The notes: generated from the sequence alone by a model not told the origin. 7,986 nt of DNA from an uncultured Anaerolineae bacterium (GCA_903854805.1 CAINXK010000591.1:1-7986); one strand, 5' to 3'; shown: positions 1-6,336, counted from the first letter of the stretch. Translations and numbers: made by a program.

Positions 1-169
1 ACCATCCTGGTTCTGCCGCTCAGGCGATTCATAATCGCTGGTTTGCCCCGCCAGTGGAGTTTTTGCGCCGGCTCCTGGCGCAAAACTCCACAAAAAAACC
101 CTCTTTCTCCCCCTTCCCGTTTTCGGGAAGGGGGCCAGGGGGGATAGGTTATCACCTAAAACTGGCACC
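1..169. repeat. Palindromic repeat element, copy A (left end outside the window)
   Basis: This copy aligns almost base for base with 528-694. By eye there are about a dozen substitutions and two single-base indels, and five of the substitutions fall in one 7-nt loop. It is a chain of hairpins. H1 has arms GCGATT (24-29) and AATCGC (33-38). H2 has arms GTGGAGTTTTTGCGCC (54-69) and GGCGCAAAACTCCAC (77-91), with one bulged T. H3 has arms CCCCCTTCCCG (109-119) and CGGGAAGGGGG (124-134) with a TTTT loop. A weak AGGT/ACCT pair lies near 147-156. No convincing ORF was found in it. The head motif CTCACCAGCTCTGCG seen in the other copies would lie before base 1. Confidence 0.85.
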
Positions 170-234
170 GCCCGCGCATATTCTCACCAGCTCTGCGTTC
201 TCGCTCTTTGGGCTTACCAGCCTGGTTCTGCCGC

Positions 235-324
235 TCAAAAGTTGACGCCGTTGAGTTTGTCGCTGCGCAGATAGGCCCAGAGTTTCTGTTCAGCGGGAGT
301 GAGTTCATGGCGCAGCAGTTCAAT
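235..324 (-). pseudogene. Decayed fragment of a DUF559 (endonuclease-like) gene
   Basis: On the minus strand, 324-238 encodes 29 residues that include RHELTPAEQKLW and LRSDKLNGVNF, ending in a TGA at 237-235. This matches the start of DUF559 proteins, which typically read R-x-[ML]-T-x-A-E-x-x-L-W-x-x-L-R-x-x-x-L-x-G-x-x-F-R-R-Q. DUF559 proteins have a fold related to the Vsr endonuclease, and their cellular role is poorly known. The family normally runs to about 110-130 residues, and the catalytic part that follows FRRQ is absent. Upstream there is no start codon that fits; the frame comes out of a hairpin. At the break the repeat reads CGGCAGAACC, which in the +1 frame gives RQNQ, close to the FRRQ expected there. 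Recombination at short homology is one explanation. I am fairly sure of the family but not of how it was cut. Confidence 0.65.
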
Positions 325-341
325 GGCAGGCCCCCTCCTAA

Positions 342-390
342 CCTCCCCCGATTGCGCTCCGCAAAGTACGCGGGCCGAAATCGGGGGAGG
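342..390. repeat. 12-bp-stem inverted repeat beside the DUF559 fragment
   Basis: CCTCCCCCGATT (342-353) and AATCGGGGGAGG (379-390) are perfect reverse complements around a 25-nt loop. A smaller TTGCG/CGCAA hairpin (352-364) overlaps the inner end of the first arm. It is not part of the copy A/B repeat. On the minus strand it lies directly upstream of the DUF559 fragment and appears to have replaced the 5' end of that gene. Its role is unknown. Confidence 0.75.
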
Positions 391-441
391 GACAAGACCA
401 GACCGCCAGTGGAGTTTTTGCGCCGGACCCAATCTTCAGGT

Positions 442-484
442 TAACAAAACGTGCTGGCAAAAAAACGGCCAGCACGCTTTGTTA
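442..484. terminator. Bidirectional terminator-like hairpin
   Basis: The arms TAACAAAACGTGCTGGC (442-458) and GCCAGCACGCTTTGTTA (468-484) pair over 17 positions with a single A/C mismatch, leaving a 9-nt loop. The core CGTGCTGGC/GCCAGCACG is GC-rich and is followed on either strand by a T-rich stretch (CTTTGTTAGATTTATT on plus, TTTTGTT on minus). That is the layout of an intrinsic terminator usable from both sides. For the subtilase, which ends at 733, it would be a distal stop about 250 nt downstream. Termination is inferred from structure only. Confidence 0.55.
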
Positions 485-494
485 GATTTATTGA

Positions 495-707
495 TACTTA
501 CTCACCAGCTCTGCGTTCTAGCACATAACCATCCTGGTTCTGCCGCTCAGGCGAATAATAATCGCCGGTTTGCCCCGTCAGTGGAGTTTTTGCGCCAGGA
601 ACGGGCGCAAAACTCCACAAAAAACCCTCTTTCACCCCCTTCCCGTTTTCGGGAAGGGGGCCGGGGGGATAGGTTATCGCCTAAAACTGGCACCCCGTGA
701 GTAAATA
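495..707. repeat. Palindromic repeat element, copy B (most complete copy)
   Basis: This copy runs from the head CTCACCAGCTCTGCG (501) through the part shared with copy A (528-694). It is bounded by imperfect inverted ends: TACTTACTCAC (495-505) and GTGAGTAAATA (697-707), which match at 10 of 11 positions as reverse complements. Inside are H1 (GGCGA 550-554, TCGCC 562-566), H2 (arms 581-596 and 604-618) and H3 (arms 635-645 and 650-660, TTTT loop). The H2 loop differs almost completely from copy A while the arms are unchanged. I saw no clear target-site duplication. On the minus strand H3 is followed by TGAAAGAGGG and a run of six T, 72 nt after the subtilase stop codon, so it may end that transcript. 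Confidence 0.8.
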
Positions 708-732
708 CATTTGTTATTTTGAACTTTTCAAA

Positions 733-3723
733 TTAAGGCGTATCAATCCGCACAATCGTCGGGTTGGGTAAGCCGGCAATGCCGCTGTACGCAACACTGC
801 CCAGGTAACGGGTAGCCGGAGCCAGACCGCTAAAGCTCAGGTTGATCGCACCGAGACTGCCGACAGTAGCCGCACTGGGAGCCGAGACACTCATACTGCC
901 ATCCGCCGTGCTGCCCAATACCCAGGCAAACAACGTAAAGTCGGATGGATTCGAAGTAGCAAACCCATCTACAACCACGGTGTAAGTTCCCGCAGCCGGA
1001 TTTCTCAGGTTGACTTCTTCATCTGAAGTGCCACCACCGCTAGAACCAACCAGCGTGCTGCCCAGGAAAACCCGCAAATCGATATCGCTGCCGGCCGTTG
1101 CGGCATCATCAAAGAGCGAGAAGCGCGCATACGTCGAACCTGCCGGCACAACCACATTATAACCAAGCGATTCGTTATCTGAAACCGAACCGCTGAAGGT
1201 GGTGGCTGGCACCAGCCCGCGAGCTTCAGCCGCAAACGCACCGCTATAACCGAAGGTTACATTGTAACTAATGGCTGCGCCGCTGCCAGAAACCAGCGCC
1301 GGAGCTGCCATCGCCACCGGGCGAATGACAACCGGGATGCGAACGACATGGCCCTTGCTGCCGGTCCAGGTAATATAACCACCGGCATACGTGTTCAATG
1401 CCGCACCGTTGGTGGTAAAGGTCACACTAAAACTCTTGCTCTGATCCTTTTCAAGCGTGATCGAGCTGGCACTTGGCACAACAGTCAGACCAGCCAGACC
1501 GGTATAAGAGAAGTTGTACTTCTCTTTTTCACCGACGTTGGTGACTGTGCGCTTGATGGTTTGCATACCAGCCATATCGCCAATGGCGATCGAAGCAACG
1601 TTCATGTCACTCGGGTCGAGAGAGTAACCCGCGCCAGACAGGCTGCTGCAGTATGCCGGGCTGATATTGCTGGTAGCGCCGCACAGGAAAGCCAGCCAAT
1701 CATTAAATCCGGAGTTATACACCAGGCCCGGGTCAGCCGCGCCATTGGGCCGGATATGACCGGCACCCTGGCGGAAGATCACCAGTGGGTTGGTGTTGGG
1801 ACCATCCAAAACATCGTAGGCCGAGGTCATCAGGGCCGACTTAATCATCATCGGTGACCATTTGGGATGCAGATCCTTCAACAGGGCAGCAATCCCGGCC
1901 ACATGCGGAGCCGACATGGAAGTGCCGCTCAGCAGATCGAAATCACGACCAGCCACAGAAGGAGAAACTGCCGCTAAAATATCCTGCCCCGGAGCAATCA
2001 CATCCGGTTTGAGCAGATCGCCGCCACCAGCCGCCAGCGGTCCGCGCGAAGAGAACGAAGCCGTAAATGGAGCCGGGTCAGTAAAGGTGAAAACAGCCGC
2101 CTTAATGCTCGCCGTCGCACCTGCACCGGCCGCATAAGCTTTAACCGCCGCGCGATCTGTGGACTGTAAGTGAACGGTAGGCACATAATGGAAATCTGCA
2201 TTTAATGAGTTGACACTGGTGTTCAACAGGATCATACCCACGCCGCCGGCTTCTTGGACGGCCAGACTCTTGTCAACACGCGCATTCGATCCGCGATCAC
2301 AAACCACAATCTTGCCAGCAACCAGGGCCGGATCCAACGCAAACGTTCCACCGTTGGTCGCCTTTGAAAAACACAGGCTGACCGCTGCAGCGCTCGCGCC
2401 AGCCGCACCAGCCGCAATCGAATCGATCAAGGGCGCGCTGACTGCCGAGGCCAGGGAAGCGCCGCTGTAGGTGGCTGCACCCAGGGTTACCGATCCGGTG
2501 CTGTTGCGATTATGCGTACCGGCTGCCACCGTCGTCACCCAGGGTCCCGGATGCGCCACTGTGCCCACGGTCGGGCCGCTGTTTCCGGCCGAAGCAGACA
2601 CAAACACGCCCGCATCCGCCGCGTTCAGGAAAGCCACTTGAACCGGGTCCAGGAAATTGGTGCTGGAGCCGCTGACTGAGTAGTTAATCACATCCACCCC
2701 GTCTGCCACGGCCTGATCGATCGCCTGCACCAGGTCAGAAGTAAAACCACTGGCAGTCGAACCATCCTGCGTAGACCAGAGCGCCTTATACATTGAAATA
2801 TAAGCATGCGGTGCGATACCGCTGATCTTACCAAAAGCCGCGGCCGGACCGGTGGCGATTACATTGTTATTTCCACCGGAAGTGGAGGAAGTATGCGTTC
2901 CATGGCCGTTATAGTCACGTGCCGAAAGATATTCCCACGGTCGCGAGGCTGCAATGGCGGCATTACCACCCCAGGCGGCGTTGAAATATTGCGCGCCGAT
3001 CAATTTCAGGTTGCACTGCGCGTTATCCAGGTTACACGCGGCAGTCCAATTGCGGGGAGCCTTATACTTCAATTCGGTCCCACGCTTTGTGCTATTGGTC
3101 CAGTTGCCGCGCGCATCCACCCGGTCGGCAAAGCTCAGGCTCTCGGGCCAGATACCCGAGTCAATGATGCCAATCACGACACCCTCACCCGCATGGCCAA
3201 CACCTTCCAGCTGGTTCCATAAGCCCTTTTTCGCATCCAGGCCCAGGAAGGTGGGTGTGGAGGAAGTGTCAATGCTCTGGATTGAATCTGGGCTGACCTT
3301 CAAAACGCCGGCCACACTGGCCAGCTTCTGGGCACTATCCAGGCTCATTTTGGCTGCGAAACCGTTGAAGCTGTAGCCATAGTCATACAACTTCTCGCCA
3401 CCGTCCACCTTGCCGAGCGCATCATCATGCTCGTCTTCCAGGTGCGCCACATAATTGGCAACATTCGGGTTGCGAGGGTCAACCTTTTCACCATCCGCAG
3501 GCTTGGTGGCGCTAAAACCTTCAAGATCACCATCATAAGAAACTGCGGGTGCGTGCAGCATTTGAACAATATAAACCCCGTTCGGGCTTTCATCCACCTG
3601 TTGCCCGGTACCAGAACCTGCTTTTTCGTCCGTGTTGGGCCCGGCATAGACCGGCGAAACCGCCGAAAACGCCAGTGACAGCATCATTACAATGGAAAGC
3701 AGATTAAAGACTTTGCGATTCAT
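733..3723 (-). CDS. Secreted plant-type subtilase (S8 serine protease) with PA and C-terminal PPC-like domains
   Basis: This 996-residue secreted endopeptidase starts with a signal peptide (residues 1-27, MNRK n-region, hydrophobic core, VYA cleavage site). Next is an I9-type propeptide (about 49-152), which normally keeps the enzyme inactive until it is removed. The S8 catalytic domain (about 178-640) has the triad Asp188 (IIDSGIWPES), His274 (GHGTHTSST) and Ser602 (SGTSMSAPH), with the oxyanion Asn381 (SAGNSGP). A protease-associated (PA) domain is inserted at about 425-545 (GKIVVCDRGSNARV, EAGGVGMILLN). A plant-subtilase-like Fn3 domain follows (about 707-803, RTVTNVG), then a PPC-like beta domain (about 845-937) and a short Ig-like tail. 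The six cysteines could form disulfides. No cell-wall anchor or C-terminal membrane segment is seen, so it is probably released or loosely attached. All catalytic residues are present. The start is supported by the signal peptide and a strong ribosome binding site. It has its own promoter and is not in an operon with birA. The substrate is unknown; scavenging of external protein is the simplest guess. Confidence 0.95.
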   Translation of the reverse strand: MNRKVFNLLSIVMMLSLAFSAVSPVYAGPNTDEKAGSGTGQQVDESPNGVYIVQMLHAPAVSYDGDLEGFSATKPADGEKVDPRNPNVANYVAHLEDEHDDALGKVDGGEKLYDYGYSFNGFAAKMSLDSAQKLASVAGVLKVSPDSIQSIDTSSTPTFLGLDAKKGLWNQLEGVGHAGEGVVIGIIDSGIWPESLSFADRVDARGNWTNSTKRGTELKYKAPRNWTAACNLDNAQCNLKLIGAQYFNAAWGGNAAIAASRPWEYLSARDYNGHGTHTSSTSGGNNNVIATGPAAAFGKISGIAPHAYISMYKALWSTQDGSTASGFTSDLVQAIDQAVADGVDVINYSVSGSSTNFLDPVQVAFLNAADAGVFVSASAGNSGPTVGTVAHPGPWVTTVAAGTHNRNSTGSVTLGAATYSGASLASAVSAPLIDSIAAGAAGASAAAVSLCFSKATNGGTFALDPALVAGKIVVCDRGSNARVDKSLAVQEAGGVGMILLNTSVNSLNADFHYVPTVHLQSTDRAAVKAYAAGAGATASIKAAVFTFTDPAPFTASFSSRGPLAAGGGDLLKPDVIAPGQDILAAVSPSVAGRDFDLLSGTSMSAPHVAGIAALLKDLHPKWSPMMIKSALMTSAYDVLDGPNTNPLVIFRQGAGHIRPNGAADPGLVYNSGFNDWLAFLCGATSNISPAYCSSLSGAGYSLDPSDMNVASIAIGDMAGMQTIKRTVTNVGEKEKYNFSYTGLAGLTVVPSASSITLEKDQSKSFSVTFTTNGAALNTYAGGYITWTGSKGHVVRIPVVIRPVAMAAPALVSGSGAAISYNVTFGYSGAFAAEARGLVPATTFSGSVSDNESLGYNVVVPAGSTYARFSLFDDAATAGSDIDLRVFLGSTLVGSSGGGTSDEEVNLRNPAAGTYTVVVDGFATSNPSDFTLFAWVLGSTADGSMSVSAPSAATVGSLGAINLSFSGLAPATRYLGSVAYSGIAGLPNPTIVRIDTP

Positions 3724-3731
3724 AAAAATTA

Positions 3732-3737
3732 TCTCCT
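3732..3737 (-). promoter_or_regulatory. Strong ribosome binding site of the subtilase gene
   Basis: On the minus strand AGGAGA lies 8 nt before the ATG at 3723, within AAGAGGAGATAATTTTT. The near-consensus match and good spacing fix the start codon and suggest efficient translation. Confidence 0.85.
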
Positions 3738-4058
3738 CTTTCGTTTTGGTTGGACCGATAAGATTAATTAACGTACGCTAACTCATTAAAATAAATCCCG
3801 ATTTAGCCTTATTCACTACCCATTCATTTGCAGTTCTGGCGTCCAGCCTCCCGTCTGAAACAATCCATACAATTTCTGGCCAAATGCACCCTGTTTATAT
3901 CAGACTAATCAGGTAGTAAATATAGGATAGTCATAAGTATAGCAAAAACTTATTAAATTGCAAGCGAAAAAATAAGTACTTTTTATCACAAAGCCCGCCT
4001 GAGTAAGTTCAGCCACCATCTACCCCCTGCCCTCAGCTATCACGGAGTGGTTCATCTA
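3738..4058. other. Intergenic region between birA and the subtilase gene
   Basis: Apart from the promoter and ribosome binding site listed separately, this AT-rich stretch shows no ORF with a family match, no repeat copy and no RNA gene that I recognise. I also looked for a birA terminator. Only a weak pairing was found (CTGA/TCAG around 4003-4016, minus strand), with a T-rich tract some 20-35 nt further on, so I do not call one. Confidence 0.5.
3936..3963 (-). promoter_or_regulatory. Sigma-A-type promoter of the subtilase gene
   Basis: On the minus strand the -35 box TTGCAA (3958-3963) and the -10 box TATACT (3936-3941) are 16 bp apart. A TG one base upstream of the -10 (TGCTATACT) gives an extended -10 element. 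Transcription would start near 3929 and leave a leader of about 205 nt. In the leader I saw no riboswitch fold or clear operator. The promoter lies well beyond the end of birA, which supports a separate transcript for the protease. Confidence 0.65.
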
Positions 4059-4835
4059 TCAGCCAGGGCGCAGATGCACCTCGCCAAAATGAATCGAACG
4101 CAGCTCCCCGCTCGCAGTCAGCACCCGCAAACTGCCATCCGGCTCCAATCCCAGCAGTTCCACCTGCACCGGCAGCAGCGTACCCTGCCAGAGCAGCACC
4201 TTCTCACCCCGAAAAGCCAGCGCCGCCTGCCAGGCAGACAGAAAATCATCCGAAGCCAGGCGCGGGCGCAGCCTGCCAAGCTCATCCAGCAAATCGCGCA
4301 GCAGCTCAACCCGCCCAACTTCCATACCCATCTCGGCCTCAACACTAGTGGCCGGAAAATTCAACAACGCCTCGGGCGGCACAGCCGCGCGGCTGACATT
4401 GACACCCATACCCAGTACCAGGCTATCCACCTGTGCGCCCGTCCAAACCGCCTCCACCAGGATCCCCGCCACCTTTTTGCGCCGGATCAAGACATCATTG
4501 GGCCACTTAATCTGCGCATCCAACCCGCGCCGCCGCAAGGCACCCAAAAGCGCCAGCGCCCCCAACCCCGAAAATCTGCCAAAGTTTGCGCGCTCTAACG
4601 CATTGGGGCGCAGCACCAGGCTAAAAGCCAGGCCACAACCGGCCGGCGTATACCACCTGCGCCCATCACGCCCGCGCCCACTGCTCTGTTCATCCGCCAC
4701 CACCAGCGCAGAATCGCGCGCACCCGTGACCGCCCAGGCCAGGGCCTCGTCATTGCTGGAGCCAATTGAAGGGAAAAAACGTAAACCGCCCAACGCAAAT
4801 TCACGCAGGGCGGCTTCAAGTTCAGCATAGTCCAT
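4059..4835 (-). CDS. birA: Biotin-[acetyl-CoA carboxylase] ligase, monofunctional (no DNA-binding domain)
   Basis: This cytoplasmic enzyme activates biotin with ATP to biotinyl-AMP and transfers it to a lysine of biotin carboxyl-carrier domains such as AccB, making acetyl-CoA carboxylase and related enzymes active. The protein has 258 residues. SSNDEA (26-31) is the start of the ligase fold. GRGRDGRRW (53-61) is the biotinyl-AMP binding loop. IKWPNDVL (109-116) and KKVAGILVE (120-128) carry the conserved Lys110 and Lys121, and LGMGVNVS (141-148) follows. The C-terminal SH3-like domain covers about 210-256. E. coli BirA is about 320 residues and begins with a winged-helix repressor domain. That domain is missing here, so this is a class I ligase that should not repress biotin genes itself. 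The ATG lies 3 bp after the stop of the LysM/M23 gene and has only a weak Shine-Dalgarno (TTGGG), so translation is probably coupled to the upstream gene. Confidence 0.93.
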   Translation of the reverse strand: MDYAELEAALREFALGGLRFFPSIGSSNDEALAWAVTGARDSALVVADEQSSGRGRDGRRWYTPAGCGLAFSLVLRPNALERANFGRFSGLGALALLGALRRRGLDAQIKWPNDVLIRRKKVAGILVEAVWTGAQVDSLVLGMGVNVSRAAVPPEALLNFPATSVEAEMGMEVGRVELLRDLLDELGRLRPRLASDDFLSAWQAALAFRGEKVLLWQGTLLPVQVELLGLEPDGSLRVLTASGELRSIHFGEVHLRPG

Positions 4836-4838
4836 AGA

Positions 4839-5900
4839 TTATTGACCCAAAACGCTCCAGGGATTGATGAAACCACCGCCCGAGCGCACTTCAAAATGCA
4901 GATGCGCCCCAAACGAGTTACCAGTATTTCCAGAAGCGCCAATCACAGTCCCGGCGCCAACTCCCTGGCAAACAGCTACATTGATCTGGCTTAAGTGGCC
5001 ATACAGGCTGGCATACCCATTACCATGATCGATCATAACCACATTTCCATAACCACCGTTATAACCGCTGGCAGCCCTGACCACCACACCCGCATCCGCC
5101 GCATAAACGGGCGCACCCTCACCCGCCGCAATATCAATACCCAGATGCCCCGCATAATAATCATTCCCAGAAAGGAAATGATTGCCAGCCGGCCAGATAA
5201 ACGCACCGCTGCCCACCGGACCACCACCGCAGGCCGAACCTGCCACACCCGTCGTACCCGACTTGCCGCGCGCGATGGTTGGGATCAGCCACTGCTTGTA
5301 TTCACGCGACCCGCCCGGGATCATGACCATCTGACCAGCCTTAAAGCTCGGGTTGGTCAGATCGATGTCGTTGCCCGGCCAGTTTAAGACATCGTCCAGC
5401 CTGGCCTTGTATTGCCCAACGATCGCCGCCAGTTTATCGCCTTCCTTCCAGGTATAAAGAATGCCATCGGTGGGCGGCACATTCAATTCCTGTCCGGGCC
5501 GGATGCTATCCGGGCTGTCATTCAAGACATCGTAATTAGCCCACAGCAGGGTATCCGGCTTGATACTAAATTCCTTCGAAATGGCAAAGACCGAATCACC
5601 ACGCGCCACGGTATGCTCAGAAACCGCATAACGCGGGCGCTCAGGGATATCTGTCTTCAGTTTAAGACCGCGCCCAATCGCCGGCAGGGATAAGATCGAA
5701 AGATTGCTGCCCGGCAGGCTGTTTACGGCGATCTGCGTCGTTGGCACAGCCCCAGCCGCCAGCGTTATCGCGGTCGGGGGCACAACCACAGCACCGAATT
5801 GCCCCGACTGCAGCCGCAAAAAAGCGAACACAGCCGCTGCCACTACAACAAGCGCGGTAATTACCCAACTGATCAGGTTAAATGTACGCGATGGTTTCAT
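4839..5900 (-). CDS. Membrane-anchored LysM and M23 (LytM-like) peptidoglycan endopeptidase
   Basis: This is a probable cell-wall hydrolase that cuts peptide cross-links. The 353-residue protein has a short basic N-terminus and one hydrophobic segment (about 10-28), with no clear signal peptidase site, so it is likely an anchored protein facing outward. A low-complexity linker follows. Two LysM peptidoglycan-binding modules lie at about 95-142 (HTVARGDSVFAIS, IRPGQELNVP) and about 148-195 (YTWKEGDKLAAIV, FKAGQMVMIP). The M23 domain covers about 231-350. Zinc ligands of the family are all present: His252 and Asp256 in HLGID, and His335 in HLHFEV, with the catalytic histidines His302 (YGHLS) and His333. 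The enzyme therefore looks active, unlike degenerate EnvC/NlpD-type activators. Cys224 and Cys311 may form a disulfide. AGGG 8 nt before the ATG is a fair ribosome binding site and supports the start. It overlaps nothing but is followed by birA after 3 bp, so the two are co-transcribed. Confidence 0.93.
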   Translation of the reverse strand: MKPSRTFNLISWVITALVVVAAAVFAFLRLQSGQFGAVVVPPTAITLAAGAVPTTQIAVNSLPGSNLSILSLPAIGRGLKLKTDIPERPRYAVSEHTVARGDSVFAISKEFSIKPDTLLWANYDVLNDSPDSIRPGQELNVPPTDGILYTWKEGDKLAAIVGQYKARLDDVLNWPGNDIDLTNPSFKAGQMVMIPGGSREYKQWLIPTIARGKSGTTGVAGSACGGGPVGSGAFIWPAGNHFLSGNDYYAGHLGIDIAAGEGAPVYAADAGVVVRAASGYNGGYGNVVMIDHGNGYASLYGHLSQINVAVCQGVGAGTVIGASGNTGNSFGAHLHFEVRSGGGFINPWSVLGQ

Positions 5901-6069
5901 TTTTTCAACCCTATAAGTAAATGACCGGGAGCTGACCAGAAATCCTATCTACTCCCAGTGTTCAGCCATACGATTTTCTTGCGAATGCCGAAATTGAGAC
6001 GCGCTGAAAGCCAGGCTACCTGATCAACCAGCGCACAACCAACACGTTCTACAGCAGGCACGTATTCAC
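5901..6069. other. Intergenic region upstream of the LysM/M23 gene
   Basis: The promoter of the LysM/M23-birA unit should lie here, but I see no convincing -35/-10 pair on the minus strand. The nearest candidate, TGGTCA, 17 bp, TATAGG, would place the transcription start almost at the ATG. A 6-bp GCGCTG/CAGCGC pairing with a long loop (6001 to about 6034) is too weak to call. No ORF with a family match is present. Confidence 0.4.
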
Positions 6070-6319
6070 ACTCACGGGCTCTTCGTTCCAGCACTTAACC
6101 ATCCTGGTACTGCTGCTCAGGCGATTACAAATCGATAGTTTGCACCTGCAAAAAGCTCTTTCGCACCACTTCCCATTTTTTGGGGAGTGGATGTTGAAGC
6201 GTCCCTCGGCCAAATAATAACATTTTATGTCATTATTTGGGGGCAAGGGGCTGGGGTATCGCCTATACCCGCATACCCGTCAGGTAATACGCAGGCACAC
6301 CAGGGCTGCCCAGGTGAGT
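6070..6319. repeat. Palindromic repeat element, degenerate copy C
   Basis: The head reads TTAACCATCCTGGTACTG (from 6095) and CTGCTCAGGCGATTACA, clearly related to copies A and B. It is bounded by ACTCAC (6070-6075) and GTGAGT (6314-6319). H1 is partly kept (CGATT/AATCG, about 6122-6134). The H2 hairpin is missing altogether. H3 is kept as CCACTTCCCA (6166-6175) and TGGGGAGTGG (6181-6190), a 10-bp stem with one G-T pair, although two base pairs differ from copies A and B. A further palindrome is inserted at 6210-6240. The tail resumes as GGGGTATCGCCTATA. On the minus strand H3 is followed by TGCGAAAGAGC and five T, 3' of rho. Confidence 0.75.
6210..6240. repeat. AT-rich palindrome inserted in repeat copy C
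   Basis: CCAAATAATAACA (6210-6222) and TGTCATTATTTGG (6228-6240) pair over 13 positions with one A/C mismatch around a TTTTA loop. Copies A and B lack this segment between H3 and the G-rich tail, so it looks like a later insertion of roughly 40-50 bp. Its AT-rich make-up contrasts with the GC-rich hairpins around it. Confidence 0.7.
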
Positions 6320-6321
6320 AT

Positions 6322-6336
6322 AAACGCTCAGCGCTT
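6322..6336 (-). terminator. Weak terminator-like hairpin at the rho stop codon
   Basis: On the minus strand AAGCGC and GCGTTT pair (six pairs, one of them G-T) around a TGA triloop, followed by ATAC. It overlaps the rho stop codon. The stem is short and the T-run is only three bases, so it is a weak candidate. The H3 hairpin of copy C further downstream is the better one. Confidence 0.25.

Larger units (their letters stand above)
183..426. repeat. Palindromic repeat element, rearranged copy A'
   Basis: Bases 183-201 (CTCACCAGCTCTGCGTTCT) are identical to 501-519, and 221-236 (CCTGGTTCTGCCGCTC and following A) match the next part of the repeat. The match then stops and a DUF559 gene fragment plus an unrelated hairpin follow. 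Repeat sequence resumes at 404-426, identical to 49-71 of copy A (the first arm of H2), then stops again. The copy therefore looks split or recombined rather than simply diverged. It begins only about 13 bp after copy A ends, so the copies are in head-to-tail order. Confidence 0.7.

Noticed and set aside
124..150. G-quadruplex in the G-rich tail of the repeat elements
   Set aside because: Only three runs of three or more G are present before a GG, and the first two are the H3 arm, which pairs more simply with its C-rich partner.
299..700. Plus-strand open frame of 133 codons across the repeat cluster
   Set aside because: It runs through two repeat copies, the DUF559 fragment and a terminator-like hairpin, and its translation resembles no protein family.
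1..707. A CRISPR array
   Set aside because: The repeats are about 170-210 bp, themselves palindromic, without regular unique spacers, and no cas gene is present.
718..732. TTTGAA/TTCAAA hairpin directly after the subtilase stop codon as its terminator
   Set aside because: The stem is six pairs and almost all A-T, too weak for intrinsic termination. The copy B hairpins and the 442-484 hairpin are better candidates.
1348..1857. Long open frame on the plus strand inside the subtilase gene, and similar ones at 2806-3222 and 2954-3376
   Set aside because: They are antisense to a gene with all its catalytic motifs in order, show no family motif, and are expected in GC-rich coding DNA.
4059..4835. 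BirA as biotin-operon repressor
   Set aside because: The N-terminal winged-helix domain is absent; the protein begins directly at the ligase fold.
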